DNA of 64,000 bases from Branchiostoma floridae (taxonomy: Eukaryota; Chordata; Leptocardii; Amphioxiformes; Branchiostomatidae), in NCBI RefSeq assembly GCF_000003815.2, contig NC_049986.1:20241720-20305719 (forward strand), written 5' to 3'. Below, piece by piece: positions 48,686 through 61,965 of this stretch (position 1 is its first letter; each line of letters starts with the position of its first letter). The notes below the pieces were generated by a model. The model was not told the origin of the DNA and did no database searches. It saw only the letters and a list, made by a program, of their open reading frames with translations. Made by a program: the position numbers and the translations under genes.

Positions 48686-49572
48686 ACCATAACTCCAGCT
48701 CCTCATTCTTGGTATAAATGTGTGCCATCAGGTTACTTTTGACACGACACTACGTACTCATTACACAGTACAAAAATATCACCAAAGGCACACTGTGGTC
48801 ATTGCGCACGCATCTGGAATACAAATTCCTATGCAATAGAATCCCCTCAGCGAGAGGAGACCCCACCGAAGTCAATTGGCAAGGATCGTTAAAGCTAATG
48901 GATTGGATGCTGTTTCTGTAATGACCTATGGACTTTCACAGGGGCTTTCTTTAGTTGGTTTTGCTCTTCCTTAAGCCATGGGATACCTTCTCAATCTTCT
49001 AAACACGTATTTACCCGGCCTCAATTGCTTCAGATCGCGCGTGAAAGTTACTCAGATCTCTTACAGGAACTATATTGACAGGGCAGGCTCAGAGATAAAG
49101 AAATGGTAGAAACACATCGTCAGTTAGTGTCTCTCGAAATAACGAACAGATAACGCACGGATAACGATCTATGCTGCAGATCTAGATAAGCCTCAAGCTT
49201 GAATAATCGCCTAATTTACATGTATATTGTTGCCGAAAACCATTGGCAGCTAATCATTCATTCAAATGGCCTATAACTACTGACTAACATAAGGTTCTCG
49301 CTCCTGTAATGGTTTTGTTATGGATATAATGTCTGTATGTTCTTTGTATGGCATTACATTAATATATAAACGGCTGCCTTTTAGGTGCTTGCAGTCAATC
49401 ACCAAAGACTAAAGCACCAGTGTGTTTTTCTGTCCATTTGCATATTTTCTGCATATTTGAATAAATGGGTTTCGATTCTATCGAAATAAACGGCAAAGAC
49501 AAAAAGTCGAAAATAAAGCATATCCATAAATTATGTCCATCAATTGCTCAATGTCATAACACACATTTACAT
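48686..49572. other. Unique AT-rich DNA
   Basis: Nothing recognised. Confidence 0.5.
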
Positions 49573-49588
49573 AAACACACACACACGC

Positions 49589-49629
<41 letters not shown>

Positions 49630-49639
49630 CACACGCACG

Positions 49640-49696
<57 letters not shown>

Positions 49697-49715
49697 GCAG
49701 AGGGAGAGAGAGAGT
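49573..49715. repeat. Compound microsatellite (CA)n-(TA)n-(GA)n
   Basis: About 100 bp of CA with scattered CG steps, then about 22 bp of TA, then a short GA run. The frames across it (long runs of Thr-His or Val-Cys) are artefacts of the repeat. The alternating purine-pyrimidine tract could adopt Z-DNA. Confidence 0.97.
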
Positions 49716-50955
49716 GATGAATAGATAAATACAAATTTAGATCGAAAGATATAGACATATGTACTATAAGAATTATTTTTTATGCATATTGGATTTTGTC
49801 TGATGATAACCAATAATGGCAATGCGCCACTTAAAGGCACACCGAATGGCACTTGACGCACGTAAAGTAAGCCAACCTCCTGTAAAGACCCTACGCACAA
49901 ATCACAGAGCTCCATGAAAACTCGATGAAAAACATACACATTTACAAGTTCTCATCCATGCATGCTTAAGTCGTAATCATAAAACACATAGTCTTATCTG
50001 CTTTATTTGCGTATTAGTGTACAATAACGACCTAGAATGGAGATGGACTGCTTGAAAACTTAACGCTGCTTTAGAGGGACTTAGGCATAAAAGCAACTTC
50101 CGCCTAAAATCTGTCTAAGCGCCCTATATGGCCTTTTACCAGTATTACAAGGTGTAAACGGCGTATGATGATCTACAAAGGATATCAAAGTTTTGCCCTT
50201 GTCAATTTTACGATTGCAATTATCAATTCATTGCGTAAATATAAAGTAATGCCGTGAGTATGAAGAGCAGCAGGGATTTATTTTATGTTTTGTTGCTTCA
50301 GAAGGCAGTGAATACTAAAGGATATAGTATCATTCTTACAAATGTTATTAGCATACAGGTTATACATGTATTTCTCTTTACATATAGATGTGTCTTTCAA
50401 GTGTCCTTCCTCCTTCCGGCTTTATCAATACATGTCAAAAGAGTTAATACATCACTGAGATAAAGACATGTCATAAGTCAGTATCTCCTGTGGGACTGAA
50501 TAAAGAAAAGTCATAAATCATTGACGGTTTCAACTTCTTGGAGGCATGTATCGAATTGCCAACTTAATCTTCGATCTCATTATTTGATTTGGGCCCTCTC
50601 ACAGAAGACCTTGACAAACTATAACGGAATTCTTCCTGATACCTATTTCTTTCTCCAATATCTAGATATTTTCCGTCTGCTGTGAGAACAGATATCTTTT
50701 GTCATCAGTGCTCTATCTATCACGTTGCTGTGTGCGAACTCCGTTCACTCATGTGGCGAGCTGACGACAGTTCCCTCGGGAGGATCCCAAAACAGAACCA
50801 ATCTTAAGACGGCTTATCTAAGGAGCAACTGGTTATTCCTGTCCGTAGTAGATAACGAGGCGCGAGGGAGATTCGTGAACGGAGTCTGCGTGTGATGGGA
50901 ATCTGTATCTGCCCTGCCTCAATAACCCTCGGCAATGAAGTGGCGTGTAAACTAT
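49716..50955. other. Unique DNA upstream of the satellite-like array
   Basis: No gene recognised. A GC-richer part at 50730-50895 has a weak inverted repeat (GTGAACGGAGT and its complement) at its ends. Confidence 0.4.
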
Positions 50956-50957
50956 TT

Positions 50958-52990
50958 AAGTTCATTTTGCCAACACGAACCAGTCATTGGCAAATACATC
51001 GGCCTTAATTGGTATCTCAATTCACCTCTCTTTATCTTTAGATTTCCTTCCGGGTCTTGGCTAATCTAAGACCGTAAAATTCACAGCACGGAGATACTCG
51101 TGTTTCATACCGTCACGGTGGTCGGTATAAGTTCATTTTGCCTACACGAACTAGTCATTAACAAACACATCGATCGGCCTTAATTGGCAACTGCCTGTAT
51201 CTCAATTCCCCTCTATTTATCTTTAGATTTTCTGCAGGGCCTTGGCTAATCTAAGACGGTGTAATTTACAGCACGGAGAGACTCTTGTCCTGTCCCATCA
51301 CGATGGTCCGTATAAGTTCATTTTGCTTACACGAACCAGACATTGGCAAACACATCGGCCTTAATTGGCAACTGCCTGTATCTCAATTCCACTCTCTTTA
51401 TCTTAGATTTCCTCTAGGGTCTTGGCTAATCTAAGGCCATAAAATTTACAGCATCCCATCACGATGGTCTGTATAAGTTCCTTTTGCCTACACGAACCAG
51501 GCATTGGCAAACACATCGGCCTTGATTGGCAACTGCCTGTATCTCAATTCCACTCTCTTTATCTCTAGATTTTCTTCTAGGTCTCGGCAAATCTAAGACC
51601 ATAAAATCTTCAGCACGGACAGACCCGTCAAGATGGTCCGTAGATAAGTTCATTTTGCCTACACGAACCAGTCAATAGCAAACACATCGGCCTTAATTGG
51701 CAACTGCCTGTATCTCAATTCCACTCTCTCTATCTTAGATTTTCGGCAAGGCCTTGGCTAATCTAAGACCATAAAGTTTACAGCATCCCATCACGATGGT
51801 CTGTATAAGTTCATTGTGCCTACGCGAACCAGTCAATGGCAAACACATCGGCTTTAATTGGCAACTGCCTGTATCTCAATTCCACTCTCTCTATCTTAGA
51901 TTTTCGGCAAGGCCTTGGCTAATCTAAGACCATAAAGTTTACAGCATCCCATCACGATGGTCTGTATAAGTTCCTTTTGCCTACACGAACCAGGCATTGG
52001 CAAACACATCGGCCTTAATTGGCAACCGCCTGTATCTCAATTCCACTCTCTTTATCTCTAGATTTTCTTCTAGGTCTCGGCAAATCTAAGACCATAAAAT
52101 CTTCAGCACGGACAGACCCGTCAAGATGGTCCGTAGATAAGTTCCTTTTGCCTACACGAACCAGTCACTGGCAAACACATCGGCCTTAATTGGCAACTAC
52201 CTGTATCTCAATTCCACTCTCTTTATCTTAGATTTCCTCTAGGGTCTTGGCTAATCTAAGGCCATAAAATCTTCAGCACGGACAGACCCGTCAAGATGGT
52301 CCGTAGATAAGTTCATTTTGCCTACACGAACCAGTCAATAGCAAACACATCGGCCTTAATTGGCAACTACCTGTATCTCAATTCCACTCTCTCTATCTTA
52401 GATTTTCGGCAAGGCCTTGGCTAATCTAAGGCCATAAAGTTTACAGCATCCCATCACGATGGTCTGTATAAGTTCATTTTGCCTACACGAACCAGTCACT
52501 GGCAAACACATCGGCTTTAATTGGCAACTGCCTGTATCTCAATTCCACTCTCTTTATCTTAGATTTCCGGCAAGGCCTTGGCTAATCTAAGGCCATAAAG
52601 TTTACAGCATCCCATCACGATGGTCCGTATAAGTTCATTTTGCCTACACGAACCAGACATTGGCAAACACATCGGCCTTAATTGGCAACTACATGCATCT
52701 CAATTCCTCTCTCTTTATCTTTTCTTCAGGGTGTTGACTATTCTAAGACCGTAAAATTTACAGCACGGAGAGACTTGTGTCCTGTATATCCCATAACGCT
52801 GGTCCGTATAAGTTCATTTTGCCAACACGAACCAGTCATTGGCAAACACATCGGCCTTAATTAACAACTGCTTGTATCTCAATTCCACTCTCTTTATCTC
52901 TATATTTCCTGGAGGGTCTTGGCTAATCTTAGACCGTGAAATTTACAGCATGGAGTTCCTCGTTTCCCATCAGATCACGATGTTCCGTAC
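50958..52990. repeat. Satellite-like array, twelve monomers of 161-185 bp
   Basis: The landmark GTTC[AC]TTTTGCC (or a one-base variant) begins monomers at about 50960, 51131, 51316, 51477, 51648, 51809, 51970, 52141, 52311, 52472, 52633 and 52812. Each monomer contains ACACGAAC, CACATCGGC[CT]TTAATTGG, TGTATCTCAATTCC and CTTGGCTAATCTAAG-like segments. Spacings fall mainly into 161 and 170-171 bp, owing to two versions of the segment after CAGCA. Monomers 4 and 7, and 5 and 9, are near copies, pointing to unequal exchange and conversion. Outer monomers are the most diverged. Confidence 0.95.
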
Positions 52991-53300
52991 GTGCACGACT
53001 GGCTGGACGTCCGTCCGCAGTAATTATAACACTGACGGTGTAATCCGCCGTCTCCACAGGAGAGACCGGGCAAGGCAGGAGGGAGTAATGAGTCGGTCCA
53101 GTTGTGCCTGCAAACCCTATTATTTGTACAAGACCTCATTTGCCGTGCAGACTGAGAGGCACCCGGGAACCGCAGATTCAATTGACACAATGGATCGATC
53201 CCACAAATGGAAACATCGCTTATTTGATTCCCGCATCCAGCATGAAGAATGGACGGCGGGAACTGTTTTAACCTGATGATCCCGAATGTCAAAACTTTTC
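52991..53300. other. GC-richer flank of the satellite with open frames on both strands
   Basis: A plus-strand frame (52839-53276, 145 codons) begins inside the last monomer, and a minus-strand frame (52975-53292, 105 codons) overlaps it. Because the plus frame starts in satellite DNA and the two overlap, neither is supported as a gene. The unique part could be a conserved element. Confidence 0.3.
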
Positions 53301-56300
53301 CGGGGACGAAAATAATTTCCGATTCAAACGGCTGCTGTTGTTGTGGCAGAGGACGTCTACCTTGGATTCAATAGTTTCGTTTCTATCCCAAATATAATTA
53401 TTACAAATAAATCTCCAGTCACACCCCTCTCTGTCTCTCTGTCTTTCTACACATCGCCGGACTGATATCGTTCGATTACACACTCTCTAGAATTGCTCAA
53501 ATATTGATAACAAGTCACTAAGTAATTATTTAGTTCATTGTTAAATTGATTGATTGATTGCGTTTTGCTGCTTGACCGCATTTTTAATTTATCATAGTTT
53601 TAGAAATGTAATGATCCCAAAGTTCATAGAAACTAGCTCGTCAAACTACCTCGGTCTATACACCGCTGTTGTCATCATATGTTTATAGGAGTACCTTGCG
53701 AGTACCTTGGTAGTAATGTAGCTCTTTACCTATTTGCTTTTGGACAGATGAGGAAAATGATCAACGTGATGAACGTGGGCAGTAAGAAGAAGAAGAAGAA
53801 GAAAAAAAAAAGATCTGTCAAATCGCTTAGACATCGCCCTGGTATAATTAGTGTATCAAATACTGCCGTGCATGTGAGTAAATACAAGAGTCAAATTGCT
53901 GGAGTATCCAGATGGCGGTAACGGCACGTTTGATGAGCGCACAAAGATTGCTGGGCGTGACAAATTCAACACCTTCTGCGATAAACAGTTGATATGGTCG
54001 CCATGCGTCGTAAATTTGACTGTTTATATGGTCTGGGTTGTACAATTTATAGGCATTTAGGTGTAACAGAATATGCCATGTATACGTGGTGCCGCAAATG
54101 CGCTGCAAATGAAGCTATGTAACACTTCAACATGTACATGTACACCCCTAACCACTTCAACACCACCCCAAATATGTACTATGCAAAGTGCAAAAAGAAC
54201 TAATATGCACATGTATTAGTTCGTTTTACCTATGTCGTCGTGTTTAATAACTACAATAAAAATACGCTTTCAAAAATTTTGGTCGTAACATTTGAACCAT
54301 ATTTCTTTTCAAATCTACCAGGTGCAAAATCACAGTCTTTGCTTTCACAACGATGTCACGACTTTGTGAGGGAAGGTGCTCTTTTAAGATTCTAATTTCG
54401 AGATGATGTTGAAACTATGAATAAAGAATGACTGAACAAACAAATTATTTCATCTATGCACGAGTAGAGAATAGCGGTCTATCTTCTGTTAAGTTTTTTT
54501 TATACATTGTATTTCCTACCCAGGGCATCTTGTGACGCCTGCTGGGCATCTTCATCCCAGCTGGTAGAAAGTGGAAACAATCTCGCCACCCTCCCAGAGG
54601 TCACATCTACAAGGTCAAGTTCATAACCACGGTCAGTGACAAGGTAATTTGGGCAGATTGCGTTAGTGGGCAGTCTGTCATATAATAAAGTTTCCCGGGG
54701 ATGGTCATGATTGGAATGCGTCTGCGCCCGGAGCTTAGGTTTAAGCCAAGTCTGCCTGGTATTGATTAAACGGATTAGATGTAAGTAAAAGTGGGGAACC
54801 TGATTGCATTTTGATCTCTGAATTATTAAAACGCGTAAAAAGGTACCGTCCGAATGATATCGTTGATAAGCTCAATCATGGTGGGCGGCAATCAATACCC
54901 GTGTGGATACACTTAACAGCGGGCTACAAAAATGAATGGGGTTGCGGAATAGGATAACTTTCCAATGAACTTTCGTAAAAAAACAGTTCTTGATGGGAGG
55001 CCAATGTGCAGATGTTGGTACATTGGTGCACCAAATCCGAAGTGTGTTTTTGGCAAACAATTAGACAGATTAGCCGAAGATGCTCGCTACTGTCAGGGAA
55101 AGTCGTGTAAAGTGCCTTTCCCAAAGGCATGACGTCGAGGCATGGTAGGTATCGAACTTGGCATCTTTCGATTCTACTAGTTACGCCCCACTTACACAAC
55201 TAGGGTTCCCTTTTGTGTTTTTTGTTGTGCAAATGGTGTGCAAATATTATGTCAATTTACTAAGTGTATACCCAACCCTTAGTTTCAACATTGTCGTCAT
55301 ATCCTCAACGTCTTCTTTACCGTTTAAGGCATATTGTGTCTGCTAAATACAAAGTACTCGTACTTCAATGTCCGTTACTGAACTCCCTCCCCGGATAATA
55401 CTATACGCGTATCTAAAAAAGAAATATATGTGAAGGTTGCATTAATTTTGCGCAATTTGATGAATGTTGAATAGCAAACGATGGGACTGAAATAACCTTT
55501 CCTGGGGAAATTGCCTTGATAGAAATAAGCCCGGTGAACTGTAGCCTGCCGCGCTCAACCCCAATCCTCACACACAACCCTGCTGACCTTTGGGGTCACC
55601 CTGCCGCTACCTGGCCCAGGACCAGCCCGTAATCTATGGTACAAGTACGGTGAATACAAATAACGTTAACTTATCTTTCCAGGCTGAAAGAGGCTTCTTT
55701 TCTCGAGAATTTAGCTGACAGGTACATTTTGTTTTATTGTGCATCTTTATCTCATTTTGGAGACGGCAAATTTGCTTACACCTAATCAAGATCAATGATT
55801 TATTTCTTAAAGTAGAATGCAGATAACATGGACCTCTTCTTCAATTTTTCAAACACTAACTCGATGTTTTTATCCACCAGAAGTCAGTTGTGCAGTGTAG
55901 TAACTCTTTCTGAATCACGTCAGTGAGACAGCCAAGCTGCGTGCACATTCTCCAATCAAAAGTATGATTTAATTCCTTCAATTTCACTGCAGTTCGTACT
56001 TTACGATCGCCTTTTTGAGTATACAAGGTGTACGCGTTGCCCAAGTGTACAAAAGAGGAAAGTTAAGATATAAATCCTGGGCAGCTAGAATTGATTCAGC
56101 CAGTGCACTCAGTGGGTGTACCGTTCGATGGAGCACATCATTACATTTTGATTTCAAGGCCAAAAGGATTAGAACATTCTGAGTCAATTACTTTTCTCGC
56201 CATGAAGGTCATTTCATCAGTCCTACATTCTATTAGCTAATCATGGAATTACGTAGCAATGCTTAAACAGAATATATAAGGAACTTCCTGATTGGCTAAG

Positions 56301-56517
56301 GATTAATGTACAGAGGCAGAAATAAATCTGCCATACCGTTACCTTGACTAGGCTTATAGCGTCTTATATCTTTGCGTAAATAAATAAATAGATCGACGTT
56401 AAGTAGATAAAGGTAGATAAATGTGTGTCCTTGAATTTGCCTTAAGCAGCTGCTCGTTGAAAAAAAAAGATCTAAACTGCTTTCATGCTAGTTTGTATCC
56501 TGGGAAATACCAAACGG
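53301..56517. other. Unique AT-rich DNA, no gene recognised
   Basis: An AAG run lies at 53784-53812 (source of a Lys-rich frame). Short frames elsewhere show nothing recognisable. A GC-rich patch occurs at 55540-55650. Confidence 0.45.
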
Positions 56518-57664
56518 TTTTTTGGTCGGACGTTCCAATTCTTTATTTGTCACTTTGATTATTTCTTTCATACTTATACCAAAACAGTAACCGACAAGAC
56601 ATTGAGGCAACTAAGCATTGTAGACATGAATGTTCCTGCTACTGTATAATTGTCAGGATATGAAGATATCCGGTACCGCCTCGTTCCAAATAGATCAGGT
56701 TGGAGAATGTATCAGTATCCCTTGTTGATACCCACATAGCCAAAGGCTACAAGTTTCCTTGTAACAGACAGTATTTATGATTATGTGTTGGTTGAAGAGT
56801 AGCGATGGCTCGTAGTTCCCATTCAAACCGACAGACGAGATAAGCAGAACGGCTCTTCCCGTTCCCCTGGGTGGGTTTTGGTCTGGCTTCCAAATCTTTT
56901 TTGTGTGTGTTATTTTGACTATTTCGTTCATACTCATACCAGAACAATAGCCGACGTATCTTTTATGATAAGCCATTGCGCCAAGTAAACATTGTAGTCA
57001 CGAATGTTTCTACTACTGTGTATGTCAGGGTATGAAGATATCTGCCACCGCCTCGTTGCAAATAGATCAGGCTGAAGAATGTATCAGTACCCCTTGTAAC
57101 TGGCTTGTTGATATTACCTAGATCGCCAAAGGCAACGAGTCGCCTTGTAACAGACAGAATCGATGATTATGTGCAGGTTGAAGAGTAACGATGGCTCGTA
57201 GTTCCCATTCAAACCGACAGACGAGATAAGCAAAACGGCTCTTCCCGGTCCCATGGGTGGGTTTTGGTCTGGCTACAAAATCTTTTTGTGTGTCTCATTT
57301 TGACAATTTCGTTCATACTTATACAAAAACAATATATAGCCGCCGTATCTTTCATGACAAGACATTGCGTCAAGTCAACATTGTAGTCACGAATGTTTTT
57401 ACTACTGTATATATGGTAGGGTATGAAGATATTTGCTACCGCCTAGTTCCAAATAGATCAGGCTGAAGAATGTATCAGTACCCCTTGTAACTGGCTTGTT
57501 GATATTACCTAGATCGCCAAAGGCAACTAGTCGCCTTGTAACAGACAGAATCGATGATTATGTGCAGGTTGAAGAGTAACGATGGCTCGTAGTTCCCATT
57601 CAAACCGACAGACGAGATAAGCAGAACGGCTCTTCCCAGTTCCCCTGGGTGGGTTTTGGTCTGG
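56518..57664. repeat. Tandem array, three copies, period about 372-391 bp
   Basis: AATAGATCAGG occurs at 56688, 57061 and 57452. TTTTGGTC[GT]G precedes each unit and closes the array. Copies share ATGGCTCGTAGTTCCCATTC, AAACCGACAGACGAGATAAG and CTTGTAACAGACAG. Copies two and three are closest, sharing an inserted TTGTAACTGGC segment absent from copy one. The period is about twice the unit length of the smaller arrays. Confidence 0.9.
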
Positions 57665-58160
57665 CGGATCCGTCTGCAGTTCGATTGGTGCTGTAGAAGC
57701 CGGTGTGCGGGGTAATCAATCAGGTCTAGCCGGCCGTCTGGCTAGCTGGTACTCGTCTGGAATCCCTGTCCGATAATGGCCACTTTGTTCTAGTTCGTAT
57801 GAGCTGTGAAATTGCGGTAATGAGAAAACAAACACTACAAATGGGTTGAGGAAATGGGGTTGTCCTTAAATAGCTTTCCTATTGCCAAGCATAAGATCTC
57901 TTCCCAAGGCCTAAATTAGAAAATGAGTTACAATAAATAAATCCATTCTAAAGAAAGGACAGCAACACACTGACCCGAATAATGTGCAATTTAACTTCAC
58001 GCAGGTTCTATGATAACAATTACTTTCTTATGGATCTTAATTGTTTCATTATGGTAATGGTCGTCTCATATTTGAGTGGCCGTCTTAAGCCTCAATTATC
58101 TCTTGCAGTGTGTTACCTTGGCTGGGTGCCCAGTTTTCAACATCCGGCAGTTTAGCCTGA
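57665..58160. other. Unique DNA, nothing recognised
   Basis: GC-rich at 57665-57780, then AT-rich; short frames only. Confidence 0.45.
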
Positions 58161-58545
58161 TTTACCCCCTACATTACTGGCAACACCGACTTGGCAGCAA
58201 CTCATTCTTGGCATCGCTACAAAAGAGGCTGTCATTATGATGACCTTGGAAAAGGCCAGGAGGCACCACAGACAATAGATTGAAGAGAAAGTTGGCGACG
58301 AAAGTTTATGGGCGGCACTGAAGAATTACAACGAGACAATGCATGTGGGATATGTCTCTGATGTTGGCCTCTACAGAACAGTGGGCTTAATAAGAACGAG
58401 GCGGAATAATGTTATGAATAGGCTACGAAGACATTTGCCCGTCAACGCAAGAGAATTTGCCACTAAAGTTCAACGAAAGGGTGTTCCAGGGGTCTTCTGC
58501 AGTCTCGGCGAGGTTGTCATCTCTTTGTCAGCATTAAGATAGGGT
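58160..58545 (+). pseudogene. Possible decayed coding sequence
   Basis: A plus-strand frame can be followed from about 58165 to the stop at 58542 with one internal TAG at 58276. Before the TAG it encodes LLATPTWQQLILGIATKEAV; after it comes an acidic then basic segment (IEEKVGDESLWAALKNYNE, then RLRRHLPVNAREFATKVQRK). A further in-frame TAG lies at about 58153. The composition looks protein-like, but no family is recognised. It could be a LINE C-terminus or a gene fragment. Confidence 0.25.
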
Positions 58546-58740
58546 GACATCTTCCCAAATGACAAATTGTTTCGAGACATGCCGGCCACTGTTAAAGGTG
58601 CAACTAGTCAAAGAGTCACCGTTTACGCATTGCATTCACGGCTCTCCTGCAAATCATGCTTCTTTTGGGGAGCCTCGAATGGCTAGTTACAAGCAGGTCT
58701 GATGGAAGAGTCACGGTGCAAGTCCAATAGGTTACAATAT

Positions 58741-59040
58741 TTATAGAAGTACATCTAAATCCCTATGTATCTGATGCCCCCCCCCCCCCCGCCGACTACC
58801 CGAGATAAAAGCGGCAGCTGGAGCCTGCCGTGGGAGGGGTCGGACCTCCCCTGGCAGGAGACGGAGGGTTGGAGCCATTCCGTATTCTTCATCCTTCCCT
58901 AACGACCTGCCCTTGCCTTGATCTTGCCCAGGGCCAGATGAAAATGGGTTTCGGGAAGTTGCCAAGTGGTAATGCAGGGCACTACCTGGAAAATCCCTGC
59001 GCTGTAGGCGGTGGTGCTTTATCGGCGTGGATGTGGTGAG
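58741..59040. other. GC-rich block with a poly-C run
   Basis: The C run at 58776-58791 begins a GC-rich segment with open frames on both strands (minus 58741-58965, plus 58830-59039). Their complementarity argues that at least one is incidental. No product recognised. Confidence 0.3.
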
Positions 59041-60719
59041 TTAGGGCCTTTGTTCCACATGAGCTATGGCTGTAGGGGCAACAATAGTCGCTTCTTCATA
59101 TGTGCGAGACGTGAAGCAAAAAATATAACTGTAAGGCCACGTTGATTTGATAATATGGATGACATCCTCTGGGAATTCAATAACTGATGCGAGCGTGCGA
59201 ATAAAAAAAGGTTGCCTTTATTATGAAAACAAAGTGGCCAGGAAGGTTGAACAAATGACTGAACACACAGAATATAGTATCAATCGATTCTTCATTTTGT
59301 TCCTTGTCCTTGTGTTGTTCTCAATGTATAAACGTAGTGTTGCTCTCGTACATAATATGTGCTTGATGCATCAACACTACATTTACTTTCCTTGGCGAAG
59401 TCTCGTGAAGATACATTAGGAGCTCGACGGTACCCTGTGAATTACCAGTATTTTCTTCACAATCAAAACAGAATAATTCATGATAATCATTATAGAATCA
59501 CAAGTGAAAAGGGAGTTTGCACATGACAAGAAGACGAAACCAAGTTCTTTGAGTCTTTAAAACGCTTCAACCAAGGAGGTAAAGCTCCTGGGTGGAACTA
59601 AGATCTTTGTTATTCTCGCTGGCTATAACGCAACGCACTGCAGTTGTGAGATTACCCTCTTCTTGCACCCCCCTCTTTTTCCCGAGCCCGCTAACATCGC
59701 GTACTGCAAGAGTTAGCCACTTTGTAACGAGATGGAAATTTAAGAAGATAATATCTATGTTGATGATATCGGTATTATCGACATGTAGAGTGCTTGTCAA
59801 TACTAAAACTTGGATTTAAAAAAGTATTACATGCAGATAATTAAACACGTAGTAATTATGCGCGTTTACGTTGAATCGTCTTGACAACCTTCTTACACTG
59901 ATACAATGTCTTCATCTTGACTGATGTGTCATTATCTGACCTATCAGAAAGTTTTACGGAATCTACTAGTACCTCATAAGCACGTGTAGCATGCAAAAAT
60001 GCAATCTAGTTTCAACCATTTTACAACCAACTCATGAGTGACATTTAGATGTTTGAATACACACGCACTTACGAACCAAAGTGTTGTAAAATACATTTTG
60101 TTCGTAATCACTGAAGTCTGATTGGAAAGTGTTACAACATTATACCCTGTAAAATCTGAACGCGTATTGCATAACTCTCAATTAACCTTACCTTGAAAAC
60201 GATTTTGACAATCTTCTTACGATAACTTAATGAGTATGACCTTTGGCAGACTAATACAATTTACGTGCGGGGATGTGATATTACCTTTCTGATTAGTTAA
60301 GGAAAAATTACATCTAGAATCATTTTTCATAAACTCAGCCTGTCATTCCTGACTGCTACCTGCAATGTCGTATACCCTTAGTATCCATGCTTTACCGTTT
60401 GAAGGATTTAAACTCAGTGTGCAGAGAGAGAATTGTTTATTGCTTATTGTTCATTGATTCTTTTAGTTGTTGACATATCATTGCAACAACTACTCTTCCA
60501 GGAGTAATACACATAATACTTGGACACATACAGTTTATAACATACACAACATATATTTTTTACATATGAAATTTATTTAATTACCATGGAAACTCATCTC
60601 TCTGTGTTGGTAGTAATCATAGTACAAAGCTAAACTTTCTTCCAACACAAAGGTACACACGGATAAGACATTCAACGATCACTGCCGCTTTCTCCGGGAT
60701 CAATACTGGTAACCATGAA
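59041..60719. other. Unique AT-rich DNA
   Basis: A weak duplication of TTTTGACAATCTTCTTAC-like words occurs at 59878-59897 and 60202-60221. Frames are under 100 codons. Confidence 0.45.
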
Positions 60720-60729
60720 ATGTATCTAT

Positions 60730-60835
60730 TACCCCCCCCCCCCCAAAAAAAACAGTTCCTAACAAACCCCATTCTTTTCCTCCCATCCCCCCCCCCACCC
60801 CCCTTTCTACCCGGTCTTCCTCTCTCTCTCCCTCG
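60730..60835. repeat. C-rich low-complexity tract
   Basis: Runs of C at 60733-60744 and 60787-60803 separated by an A run; the Pro-rich frame across it is an artefact. Confidence 0.9.
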
Positions 60836-61137
60836 TATGCAATACAGTGTAAGTGCACAATCCAGTCTTAGTTATGGGTTGCAGGAGAAGTTAATTGCCT
60901 TTTTTTGTCTTCAAATACCATGAATATGAAAGTAGAGGATTAACGTTCCAGGCTTAGTTCGATGAAATATTCAAAGGCGTGTATATCATAGAAGGGCAAA
61001 TTTATCATCCTGGGCGAATCAGCAAGTCTACATCAATCATGAACCGTCATTGCCTTACTTGATTAGGTAAACGTTAATTAACCCCTACAATTGTTTGACA
61101 TAATGTCATTACGGCGCACCTACTTATATATGTATCA

Positions 61138-61360
61138 ACCTCGCATCTAATGATGAAGAAAGTAAAGCGCACAGAGTACATAATTATTATTTTCTGACTC
61201 TGTACCAGTTTCTAGGCTAGCTGATCTCAATCCGATGGGGTTAAAATTCAACCATCTAATGATGAAGAAAATAAAGCGTACAAGGTCTATCATCAATATT
61301 GCTCTCTGTACCAGTTTCTAGGCCAGGTGATCTCAAGCCAATGAGGTTTAAACTGCAAAC
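61138..61360. repeat. Two-copy tandem duplication, period 109 bp
   Basis: ATCTAATGATGAAGAAA starts the copies at 61145 and 61254. Both contain AAAGCG[CT]ACA and CTCTGTACCAGTTTCTAGGC. Confidence 0.85.
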
Positions 61361-61965
61361 CTTTGAAAAATCAATTGCGTCCAGGATAGTGATGGTCGTT
61401 TTTGAGAATGAGGAATAGGAATAATTTTTTTGTAAGACATTGCAGGCTATAGGCTAAACTTTGTGATAGATTAGTGGTATATGACAATGCATTGCAAGCT
61501 CACTTAAAAATCTTTAAACAGACGAATAAAAAACAGATTAATGTTTCATGTATTGCCCGCAAATCAATAGCATTGGTTCCAAATATCCCAATCATATGTG
61601 CCAGAAACATTGCGGGATTAAATGTCGATGCATTAACTTTCCCCATTGTTGCGTGTATGTATTTCATTTGAAAATGGGTTAGCTGAGGTAGCTGGGAATA
61701 TGTTCTTCTCCTTGGTATCTTAACCAACTTCTTAAAAAGCCATCAGCTACCTTACAACTAGCAACCCCCGGTTTGACACGCAGACGTAGTAAACAGCTTT
61801 GCCTTTTGCCGAGACACGTTGCTATAACTACATCAGAGACAGGCATCAGCGGGAGGCACTAGATCACACATGTCATCAGCGCCGTTATGAGCTGGGCTGT
61901 GTGATTGAAGGTACCATCTTAGTGAGCACCACATCATCGCTTTTTTAAACCTTCACTACAGTAAA

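Noticed and set aside
49465-49939. Open frames of 63-153 codons on both strands across the CA/TA tract
   Set aside because: They consist mostly of dipeptide runs imposed by the microsatellite.
50730-50895. Foldback element bounded by GTGAACGGAGT and its complement
   Set aside because: Only about 11 bp pair perfectly and no target duplication is visible; could be chance.
50958-52990. CRISPR array
   Set aside because: Units are contiguous similar monomers of 161-185 bp, with no short repeat/unique spacer pattern, and the DNA is eukaryotic.
52839-53276. 145-codon plus-strand frame
   Set aside because: Begins inside the last satellite monomer and is overlapped by a 105-codon frame on the other strand.
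53679-53921. Lys-rich plus-strand frame
   Set aside because: The Lys run derives from an AAG/A simple repeat.
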